Shown here piece after piece: positions 1 through 4,561 of a stretch of DNA of 7,355 bases. Every line of letters starts with the position of its first letter. Within the stretch, counting starts at the first letter, position 1. The stretch comes from Methanobacteriota archaeon (GTDB lineage Archaea > Hydrothermarchaeota > Hydrothermarchaeia > Hydrothermarchaeales > JACRDW01). The stretch covers positions 1 to 7,355 of the forward strand of contig JACRDW010000086.1 in NCBI GenBank assembly GCA_016212785.1. Reading direction: 5' to 3'. The notes under the pieces were generated by a model. The model ran no database searches, was not told the origin of the DNA, and was given only the letters and a program-made list of their open reading frames with translations. Position numbers and translations under genes: made by a program.

Positions 1-860
1 GTCAGAGCTAATATCGCCTTGTCGCTCCTGCCCATGCTTGCGTCTATGTCGCCTATGTGGCGAGCTGCATTTGTCATTATTTTAGCAAAAGCTGCCGTGT
101 CTTTTTTTGCGACCGTGTCCCGCAATATCTGTGCCTGCTTTATAAAAGTCCTGTGAACTTTTTTTACGACAGGGTTGTGCATCTGTATCGAAGCGTAGAG
201 CTTGGGAGACTGACCCACGATGCGGGCTATTAAATCCAGCATTAATTCGTATATCGGAGAGGCGAAATTCTTTGAGTAGCGGACATCTATGTTCAGCTCC
301 CTCAGAGTAGATGCGGCAGCTATGTATGCGAAGTGCGTTAAACCCTGAACGACGCCCATTATTCTGTCGTGTTCTTCGGGCGTGGTTATGAAAATCTTCG
401 CCTTCCGGTTTTTCAGAAAGCCGAGAAGGAATTTGTCCCACTTTTTTGTCCTTATCGGAGCAACGATGAAGGTCAGCCCCTCTATGGAAGTGACTCTGGG
501 TCCAAACATCGGATGCGTGCCGATGATTTCGACGCCGCGCTTCGCAAATTTCTTCATCGCTCTGCACGGCTCTACTTTCACAGAAGTAAGATCCATGAGC
601 AGGCAGCCGCTGCGCACGTGAGGTGCAACCTGTCTTATAACCTCGACAGTATTTTCGATGTAGACCGAGATTATCACTACGTCGCTCTCTTCAGCTGCCT
701 TTACGTTGTCTTTTGTGAACATGACGCCGAGCTCTTTTGCCACCTTCTCTCCCTTTGCAGCATCTCTTCCGGTAATAATTACATCGTGTCCCTCTTCCTT
801 GAAGAGCCCTGCAAAAATCCTTCCAAACTCGCCAGAGCCGCCGATGATTGCTACCCTCAT
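1..860 (-). CDS. tyrA: Prephenate dehydrogenase, 3' end cut by window edge
   Basis: Oxidative decarboxylation of prephenate to 4-hydroxyphenylpyruvate, the tyrosine branch after chorismate; cytosolic. 286 codons are visible and the frame is still open at the left edge. The N-terminus is a Rossmann fold with a glycine-rich loop GGSGEFG (residues 7-13). Arg32 in TGRD follows the second strand and there is no acidic residue there, which suggests NADP rather than NAD. GTHPMFGP (114-121) carries the catalytic His116 of the TyrA family, and QGLTHF (172-177) adds the second conserved His. The remainder is the all-helical C-terminal dimerisation domain. Some archaeal TyrA proteins continue into chorismate mutase, prephenate dehydratase or regulatory domains; whether this one does lies outside the window. 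The start at 860 is supported by GGGTGA four bases upstream. The gene is divergent from aroK, with 63 bp between the start codons, so it probably has its own promoter. Confidence 0.93.
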   Translation of the reverse strand, partial: MRVAIIGGSGEFGRIFAGLFKEEGHDVIITGRDAAKGEKVAKELGVMFTKDNVKAAEESDVVIISVYIENTVEVIRQVAPHVRSGCLLMDLTSVKVEPCRAMKKFAKRGVEIIGTHPMFGPRVTSIEGLTFIVAPIRTKKWDKFLLGFLKNRKAKIFITTPEEHDRIMGVVQGLTHFAYIAAASTLRELNIDVRYSKNFASPIYELMLDLIARIVGQSPKLYASIQMHNPVVKKVHRTFIKQAQILRDTVAKKDTAAFAKIMTNAARHIGDIDASMGRSDKAILAL

Positions 861-864
861 GTCT

Positions 865-870
865 TCACCC
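865..870 (-). promoter_or_regulatory. Ribosome binding site of tyrA
   Basis: Minus strand reads GGGTGA followed by AGAC and then ATG at 860. The same GTGA-N4-ATG spacing is seen for aroD, aroE and the small frame in the insert, and it fixes the tyrA start. Confidence 0.7.
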
Positions 871-881
871 TTTATCTGTAA

Positions 882-890
882 TTTATATAA
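882..890 (+). promoter_or_regulatory. Candidate TATA box for aroK
   Basis: TTTATATAA matches the archaeal box A. Its centre is about 38 bp before the ATG at 924, which puts the transcription start near 913. The message would be leaderless or nearly so, consistent with the absence of any Shine-Dalgarno-like sequence before aroK. It interleaves with the tyrA promoter, so the two initiation complexes would overlap. Confidence 0.5.
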
Positions 891-893
891 ACG

Positions 894-904
894 TTTTTAT
901 ATTA
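894..904 (-). promoter_or_regulatory. Candidate TATA box for tyrA
   Basis: Minus strand TAATATAAAAA. Its centre lies about 39 bp before the tyrA ATG, so transcription would begin near 872. That gives a leader of about 12 nt, just long enough to include the GGGTGA site. An alternative, TTATATAAAT at 890-881, would give a leaderless message without that site. Confidence 0.45.
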
Positions 905-923
905 TCCATGCAATTTGAAAAGT

Positions 924-1430
924 ATGAAGAACATCGTACTCACAGGCTTCATGGGCGCAGGAAAGAGTTCGGTGGGCAGGAAGCTTGCGGAGAGGCTTGG
1001 AATGAGCGTTGTTGATACAGACGAACTCATAGAACGCAGCGCAGGCATGAGAATATTCGAGATATTCTCAAGGTACGGAGAGCAGCACTTCAGAGAGCTC
1101 GAGAAGAAAGCGGTGGCAGAGGCATCGAAGCTTGAGAGTTATGTTATAATCACGGGCGGAGGCGTAGTTCTGAGGGAAGAGAACGTGAAAAATTTGCGAA
1201 AGAACGGAATTATAATTTACCTGCATGCTAAGCCTGACGTGATATACAGCCGCATTAAGCACGAAACCCATCGCCCGCTTCTGCAGGTGAAAGAACCAAC
1301 GAAGAAAATCAAAGAGCTGCTCGAATTCAGGGCGCCCTACTATGCAAACAACGATTTCATGGTCGATACTTCGGATTTGACGGTTGAGCAGGTTGTGGAA
1401 GAGATTGTGAAGAAAATCAAAAAGCCATAA
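924..1430 (+). CDS. aroK: Shikimate kinase, bacterial AroK/AroL type (NMP-kinase fold)
   Basis: Phosphorylates shikimate to shikimate 3-phosphate with ATP. The protein has 168 residues, a normal length for AroK. Visible motifs are the Walker A loop GFMGAGKSS (8-16), DTD (31-33) with substrate-binding Asp33, Arg57 in HFRELE, GGG (78-80), the lid RPLL (117-120) and Arg136 in RAPYY. Characterised archaeal shikimate kinases such as that of Methanocaldococcus belong instead to the GHMP superfamily, so this looks like a bacterial-type enzyme in an archaeal pathway. It lies on the strand opposite to the aro operon, tail to tail with aroE (23 bp apart) and divergent from tyrA, as if added to the cluster separately. 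An in-frame TTG at 915 would add three residues. I prefer ATG 924 because family members begin right before the first strand (KNIVLTG). No ribosome binding site is visible for either start. Confidence 0.95.
   Translation: MKNIVLTGFMGAGKSSVGRKLAERLGMSVVDTDELIERSAGMRIFEIFSRYGEQHFRELEKKAVAEASKLESYVIITGGGVVLREENVKNLRKNGIIIYLHAKPDVIYSRIKHETHRPLLQVKEPTKKIKELLEFRAPYYANNDFMVDTSDLTVEQVVEEIVKKIKKP
1410..1423 (-). terminator. Possible T-rich terminator of the aro operon
   Basis: About 30 bases past the aroE stop the minus strand reads TTTTTGATTTTCTT, which resembles archaeal oligo-T termination signals. It lies antisense to the last codons of aroK, so it may just reflect lysine codons there. No supporting hairpin was seen. 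Confidence 0.2.
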
Positions 1431-1453
1431 TTAACGATTCTACCTCTTCTCCA

Positions 1454-2326
1454 TCACGCAGTACTTCTCGACTTCCTTTGTTTCAACTCCTTCAGCACAA
1501 CTCTTCGCATCAGCTCTACCGGCGCATCGATGCCTAACCAGATTTTCTCTGACGCAGCACCCTGATTCACAAACATCTCGATGCCGCCTATTGTTTTCGC
1601 TCCCGCTTTCTTCGCTTCTTTTAAAAGTTTTGTTTCAAGGGGATTGTAAACGATGTCCATTACAACGAGCCCTTTTCGAAGCATATCCTTTGTTGCAAGA
1701 GTTTCGTCTTTTTTCGGATGCATGCCGACAGGGGTGCAGTGGATTAAAATATCTGCTCTTGCGATTTCTTCTCCTTTTGTTTCTTCGCTCATCATTTTAC
1801 CTGTTGCTCTAATTTTTGTTCCTTTGTTAATGTCGTCAACGAGCTTTTTGAGCTCTTCTTCGATAACGCCAAGCATTGTGAGAGAGGCTACCTTCCCCGT
1901 AAGTGCAAGCATAACCGCTATTGCCCTCGCAGCGCCGCCGGAGCCGAGAATTAATATCTTTTTATTTTCTGGATTTGCATCATTGTTTACGAGCGCTTTC
2001 AATGCACCGTAGCCGTCTGTATTGTAGCCAACGAGCTTTTCTCCGAACTTTATTGTATTCACAGCGCCGATTATTCTCGCCTCCTCCGACAGCTCGTCGA
2101 GAAAATTAATTACATCGACTTTGTGCGGAATTGTGACGTTTGCGCCGCCAAAATTCATCACTTTCATGCCTTTTACTGCGCTGCCGAGATTCTCCGGGGC
2201 TACTCTGAATGCAGCATATGCGCAGTTGAGCCCGAGCTTTTTGAAAACTGCGTTGTGCATCGCAGGCGAGAGTGAGTGCTCTATAGGATCTCCAATTACG
2301 CAGAATAATTTTGTCTTTGCATCCAT
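1454..2326 (-). CDS. aroE: Shikimate dehydrogenase
   Basis: Reduces 3-dehydroshikimate to shikimate; cytosolic. 290 residues from the chosen start, typical for the family. Substrate side: HSLSPAMHN (17-25), NVTIPHK (63-69) with catalytic Lys69, GAVNTI (87-92), GYNTDGYG (100-107) with catalytic Asp104, and Gln255 in NQGAA. Cofactor side: glycine loop GSGGAARAI (128-136) and CTPVGMHP (197-204). Odd point: after the second strand of the Rossmann domain, where NADP-dependent AroE proteins usually show NRT or a similar basic loop, this one reads TMLGVIEEE (150-158), with no Arg or Lys. Cofactor preference may be altered. The frame is open back to 2485, but those codons overlap aroD in another frame and resemble no AroE. 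The aroD stop overlaps the start (TGATG), and GGCGTGA lies four bases before ATG 2326. An ATG at 2329 is the alternative. Confidence 0.95.
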   Translation of the reverse strand: MDAKTKLFCVIGDPIEHSLSPAMHNAVFKKLGLNCAYAAFRVAPENLGSAVKGMKVMNFGGANVTIPHKVDVINFLDELSEEARIIGAVNTIKFGEKLVGYNTDGYGALKALVNNDANPENKKILILGSGGAARAIAVMLALTGKVASLTMLGVIEEELKKLVDDINKGTKIRATGKMMSEETKGEEIARADILIHCTPVGMHPKKDETLATKDMLRKGLVVMDIVYNPLETKLLKEAKKAGAKTIGGIEMFVNQGAASEKIWLGIDAPVELMRRVVLKELKQRKSRSTA

Positions 2327-3057
2327 CATCTCACGCCTAACATTTCGAATGCTTGTTTTAGCTGCGAGACAGAAAGCTGCCCTGGAGCAGTTTCTCTGGT
2401 TACGTAGCCGTAGGAAATCGCAGAGCCGAAAAGCGGAGCTGCGATGCGGGAGATTTTTCCTAACTCGCCCATCGATATTGTGCATATGGGAATACTCAGC
2501 TTGGAGGACATCTCCCTCGTAACTTCTAGCAGTCTTAGGACATCCACCATCGAATTTGCTTTAACCGCAAGTTTTGCCATGCCTGCACCCGCACCTGCTT
2601 CTTCCTCCAGTATCGCCTTCATTGCATCTTCTTCCGGCGTTTTATCCAGGTCATGGTAGGAAAGTATCACAGGTATTCTATTCTTTTTCGCTTCACTCAT
2701 TATCTCTTCGCGCTTTTCTTCTTCCATCCGCAGCTCGATATCTATAGCGTCCGCAAGTTTCATGGCGTCTTCGATACAGGCTACTCTTTCTGCCTCGCTG
2801 CCCTTGAATACGCCGCCCTCTTTCTCCTTCCTTATTGTGAGAATAACCGGCAGGCCGGTCTGGATTTTCACATTCCTGAGCAGCCTCTTTATCTCGGCCC
2901 TGTACTTCTGCCCGCTCGGCGGCTCTACCTTCAGACCGTCCGCACGTATTTCAATAACGTCCGCATCCCTTGCGTTTCTTGCTGCATCCAAGAATTCCTC
3001 AACGGTGTGGGCGATGACGGATGCGCAGATGGAAGGCTTTCTGGGAAGTATCTTCAT
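2326..3057 (-). CDS. aroD: 3-Dehydroquinate dehydratase, type I
   Basis: Converts 3-dehydroquinate to 3-dehydroshikimate through a Schiff-base intermediate; a cytosolic TIM barrel. 243 residues, the usual size for class I enzymes. Visible active-site elements are EIRAD (36-40), Arg76 in LTIR, catalytic His135 in ILSYHDLDKTP, Schiff-base Lys162 in MAKLAVKANS, Arg204 in KISRIAAPLFGS, and APGQL (224-228) with Gln227. An ATG at 3072 would add five residues. ATG 3057 is preferred because GAGGTGA sits four bases before it and family members begin close to this point. Third gene of the minus-strand aro operon, overlapping aroE by one base at TGATG. Its upstream junction with aroB' is interrupted by a 206-bp insert, but its ribosome binding site and start are intact because they were duplicated. 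Confidence 0.95.
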   Translation of the reverse strand: MKILPRKPSICASVIAHTVEEFLDAARNARDADVIEIRADGLKVEPPSGQKYRAEIKRLLRNVKIQTGLPVILTIRKEKEGGVFKGSEAERVACIEDAMKLADAIDIELRMEEEKREEIMSEAKKNRIPVILSYHDLDKTPEEDAMKAILEEEAGAGAGMAKLAVKANSMVDVLRLLEVTREMSSKLSIPICTISMGELGKISRIAAPLFGSAISYGYVTRETAPGQLSVSQLKQAFEMLGVR

Positions 3058-3070
3058 CGTCTCACCTCTC
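3054..3070. repeat. 17-bp direct repeat, copy A (aroD side)
   Basis: Identical to 3277-3293. On the minus strand it contains GAGAGGTGA, GACG and ATG, the working ribosome binding site and start of aroD. Here the TGA also ends the 72-codon frame that crosses the insert. The match stops at 3053/3276 on one side and 3071/3294 on the other. Confidence 0.95.
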
Positions 3071-3280
3071 AACCGTCAAAACCGTTGACGATTTTTCGTG
3101 GTATTTCCGCTTCGCTCCAATACCACAAATCCTATGACGTTGCTTTCGGGTTTTTGGGGTGAATTCCGCAAGGAAGCTGGCACTTGCGCAAGCAAGACCG
3201 TGAGCCTGGCGCACTACCTGACGGTATTGTCCGCCATTCTTTCTTGCGAAAGTAGACCTTTTTCCAAAAAGGGTTATCAT
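3062..3280 (-). CDS. Doubtful 72-residue frame spanning the insert
   Basis: The frame starts at the duplicated ATG, four bases after the aroB' stop, with GAGGTGA as ribosome binding site. It stays open through the whole insert and ends at the TGA that overlaps the aroD ribosome binding site. The product is basic and low in recognisable features (it begins MITLFGKRSTF and ends TVLTVER). I see no domain, membrane segment or signal peptide, and the reading frame runs through several inverted repeats, which argues against a selected protein. Its value may be mechanical: ribosomes leaving aroB' could translate across the insert and reinitiate at aroD, avoiding polarity. Translation is well supported by the signals; a function for the peptide is not. 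Confidence 0.35.
   Translation of the reverse strand: MITLFGKRSTFARKNGGQYRQVVRQAHGLACASASFLAEFTPKTRKQRHRICGIGAKRKYHEKSSTVLTVER
3074..3090. repeat. Inverted repeat near the aroD end of the insert
   Basis: CGTCAA (3074-3079) and TTGACG (3085-3090) form a perfect 6-bp stem with a 5-base loop, three bases inside copy A of the direct repeat. Confidence 0.7.
3098..3126. repeat. 8-bp stem-loop inside the insert
   Basis: GTGGTATT (3098-3105) and AATACCAC (3119-3126) pair perfectly around a 13-base loop. On the minus strand the loop contains GCGAAGC, a heptamer known to form a very stable mini-hairpin in DNA. The same heptamer is at the tip of the hairpin at 4473-4489. Confidence 0.75.
3183..3192. 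repeat. 10-bp perfect palindrome in the insert
   Basis: CTTGCGCAAG reads the same on both strands. It is one of several symmetric elements within the 206-bp insert. Confidence 0.6.
3197..3225. repeat. Short-stem inverted repeat in the insert
   Basis: ACCGT (3197-3201) pairs with ACGGT (3221-3225). After one mismatch, two further pairs are possible. It is weaker than its neighbours but lies in the central part of the insert. Confidence 0.4.
3239..3252 (-). repeat. Stem-loop with GCAA tetraloop
   Basis: On the minus (operon) strand CTTTC-GCAA-GAAAG forms a 5-bp stem closed by a GNRA-type tetraloop. This is stable as RNA in the sense direction of the operon. Confidence 0.6.
3257..3272. repeat. 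Inverted repeat near the aroB' end of the insert
   Basis: CCTTTTT (3257-3263) and AAAAAGG (3266-3272) are separated by two bases. It lies four bases inside copy B, mirroring the hairpin at 3074-3090 at the other end. Confidence 0.65.
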
Positions 3281-3293
3281 CGTCTCACCTCTC
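3277..3293. repeat. 17-bp direct repeat, copy B (aroB' side)
   Basis: Identical to 3054-3070. On the minus strand it contains the last two sense codons and the TGA stop of aroB', then GACG and an ATG at 3280. In this copy the ATG is not an aroD start; it opens the frame through the insert. Confidence 0.95.
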
Positions 3294-4409
3294 GATTATG
3301 CTCTCCTCTACCTCCATTCCGAAGTGCCTTCCAATCTCTTTGACATAAACGAGCACTTCATCGCCGACTTTAAGCTTTGAAATCGAGACAGGCTTACCCT
3401 CCCCGCCAACGAGCATGATAGTCTCTGCATTTTGAAGCAGGGTTTTGTAGAGCTTTCCCCCGCACTCTGCTTCAACGAGCATCAGCGGGCGCTTCTCTAT
3501 TTTTACTCTGCCGACGACGACGCTTCTCACACTTCCGTTTTTATCAACTGCCAAAACTTCGTCTCCTGTCTTAAGCTCGCTCAGGTATTTTGTTTTTTTG
3601 TCAGGAGTTAGAACGTACGCATGCACGGCCCCCGCATTTACTCTGAAAGGTCTGGACGCAACGTACTCTGTTTCAAGAGTCTCGGAATGAATTAAAAATA
3701 AACCGTTTGCCTGAGAACCGATGAGCATTCCCTCGCCGACCGATAAAAGCGAGGCTGTATCTATGCAAACTCTGTCTCCCATGCTCAGCGGCTTTAGCGT
3801 TTTTACCTTTGCTGCCTTCAAAACAAGCTTCTCAGAAATTCTGGAGCAGAGTTCTGCAACTCTTTTAATTTCGTTCACGTCGCTGCTCTGCAATAGCACG
3901 CCGTCAACGCCAACTTCAAGGGTCTCGAGGGCAAGTCTTGCTTCTTCAGAATTTTTTACTCCTGCAATCACTTCCACTTTTTCCTTCTGAAGCTCTGCGA
4001 TTAAATTTTCCAGAGGTATTACCTTCCAGTCCTTTCCGACGACGAGTATAAAATCTGCTGCCTTTGCTTCGAGGGCAGCCAGCCTTTCGTGCTGCTTGCT
4101 GCGAATTTCGACATAGCCGCAGGTTTTAATGCCCTTCTTCTTCAGTTCTTTGATTCTGGAAAGGTCAATGGATTTCGCTAGTTCCTCAGGCAGCTCGAGA
4201 GTTTCATCGCCCTCGCTGTTTTTACCGACGAGTACTATGTTTCCTTTTTCCTCTTCAGTAACCAGCGCAATATTTCCAAGCTTTGCTGCTCTCTCAGCGT
4301 CCTCAGGTCTAACAACAACTCCCTTTGCCCCTGACTCGAGGGCAGTCGTTATAATGCTTTTTCTCTCGTTCCAGTTCCCTGCCGTTGCATCTGCCCAGAA
4401 AAATTTCAT
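3285..4409 (-). CDS. aroB': 3-Dehydroquinate synthase II (archaeal)
   Basis: NAD-dependent oxidative deamination and cyclisation of 2-amino-3,7-dideoxy-D-threo-hept-6-ulosonate (ADH) to 3-dehydroquinate. It replaces bacterial AroB and is unrelated to it. 374 residues, close to the Methanocaldococcus enzyme. Family landmarks are the N-terminal MKFFWADATAGNW, DWKVIPLENLIAEL (127-140), the block GDRVCIDTASLL (211-222) running into GEGMLIGSQANGLFLIHSET (225-244), and YVASRPFRVNAGAVHAYVL (249-267), then TKYLSELKTGDEVLAV. An in-frame TTG at 4415 would add two residues. ATG 4409 matches the family N-terminus and has GGGA upstream. It lies between aroA' and aroD in the operon. Its last codons and stop are part of the 17-bp repeat that flanks the insert, so the insertion left the C-terminus (IIER) unchanged. 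No symbol is universal for this gene; aroB' is the usual label. Confidence 0.95.
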   Translation of the reverse strand: MKFFWADATAGNWNERKSIITTALESGAKGVVVRPEDAERAAKLGNIALVTEEEKGNIVLVGKNSEGDETLELPEELAKSIDLSRIKELKKKGIKTCGYVEIRSKQHERLAALEAKAADFILVVGKDWKVIPLENLIAELQKEKVEVIAGVKNSEEARLALETLEVGVDGVLLQSSDVNEIKRVAELCSRISEKLVLKAAKVKTLKPLSMGDRVCIDTASLLSVGEGMLIGSQANGLFLIHSETLETEYVASRPFRVNAGAVHAYVLTPDKKTKYLSELKTGDEVLAVDKNGSVRSVVVGRVKIEKRPLMLVEAECGGKLYKTLLQNAETIMLVGGEGKPVSISKLKVGDEVLVYVKEIGRHFGMEVEESIIER

Positions 4410-4459
4410 TTTCAATCCCTTCGTCGAAATTTCGTTACACTCATTTCTCCTCGGTCTTG

Positions 4460-4500
4460 ACCCACGTTATACCACTTGCTTCGCAAGTGCAATAGTGGGT
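4460..4500. repeat. Two-tier hairpin in the aroA'-aroB' spacer
   Basis: The inner stem CACTTGC (4473-4479) / GCAAGTG (4483-4489) is a perfect 7-bp stem with a 3-base loop. The outer stem ACCCAC (4460-4465) / GTGGGT (4495-4500) is a perfect 6-bp stem. On the minus strand the tip reads GCGAAGC, as in the hairpin at 3098-3126. Confidence 0.8.
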
Positions 4501-4560
4501 GTCGGCACGAGCAATCATTCGTTCTCAGTTATGCGAAAAGCTTGATTGCGAAGTGCTGAC
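4501..4560. repeat. Long imperfect inverted repeat next to the aroA' stop
   Basis: Left arm GTCGGCAC-GA-GCAATCA (4501-4517) pairs with right arm TGATTGC-GAA-GTGCTGAC (4543-4560). There are 7 perfect pairs, a small internal loop, then 8 positions with one G-T. Inside, TTCG (4518-4521) can pair with CGAA (4534-4537). It starts one base after the aroA' stop codon. Confidence 0.75.
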
Positions 4561-4561
4561 A

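Larger units (their letters stand above)
3054..3293. mobile_element. Small hairpin-rich insert flanked by 17-bp direct repeats
   Basis: A 206-bp insert (3071-3276) is bounded by two identical 17-bp copies, 3054-3070 and 3277-3293. The copies hold the aroB' stop codon, the aroD ribosome binding site and the aroD start. Deleting one copy plus the insert (223 bp) gives a seamless aroB'-aroD junction, so the insert appears later than the operon. It encodes no transposase and is densely folded, with inverted repeats at 3074-3090, 3098-3126, 3183-3192, 3197-3225, 3239-3252 and 3257-3272. The outermost two lie close to the ends. The ends share only a short inverted match (AACC). A MITE-like non-autonomous element with a long target duplication is the simplest reading. 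A duplication formed by slippage or template switching during uptake of foreign DNA is the alternative. I do not recognise the family. Confidence 0.65.
4410..4561 (-). other. Structured spacer between aroA' and aroB'
   Basis: 152 bases separate two genes that would be expected to lie close together. The spacer is almost filled by two adjacent fold-backs (4501-4560 and 4460-4500), followed by the palindrome CGAAATTTCG (4425-4434). Three tiny frames, each overlapping the next by ATGA, connect the aroA' stop to the aroB' start: 4515-4562 (15 residues), 4441-4518 (25 residues) and 4412-4444 (10 residues, preceded by GAGGAG). No promoter-like TATA box was found in it, so aroB' is probably read through from aroA'. 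It could be a second small repeat element or a structured RNA. No flanking duplication comparable to that at 3054-3293 was seen. Confidence 0.5.

Noticed and set aside
369..881. Plus-strand open frame of 170 codons overlapping tyrA
   Set aside because: It lies antisense to the well-supported tyrA, has no ribosome binding site, and its translation is rich in Ser, Cys and His as expected of a shadow frame.
2327..2485. N-terminal extension of aroE by about 53 residues
   Set aside because: The extension lies in a different frame over aroD and matches no AroE N-terminus; the family N-terminus and ribosome binding site fit ATG 2326.
2653..3162. Plus-strand open frame of 169 codons across aroD and the insert
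   Set aside because: Antisense to the conserved aroD over most of its length, with no family resemblance.
3071..3276. Insert as a remnant of a known transposase gene
   Set aside because: The six-frame content shows no transposase motif, and 206 bp is too short to carry one.
3054..3293. Direct repeats as a CRISPR or tandem array
   Set aside because: There are only two copies, they coincide with coding and start signals of the operon, and no repeated spacer unit exists.
4460..4500. Hairpin in the aroA'-aroB' spacer as an intrinsic terminator
   Set aside because: No T-tract follows it on the operon strand, archaeal termination relies on T-runs, and aroB' has no separate promoter.
4129..4545. 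Plus-strand open frame of 138 codons over aroB' and the spacer
   Set aside because: Antisense shadow of aroB' with Ser/Phe-rich low-complexity translation; no start signal.
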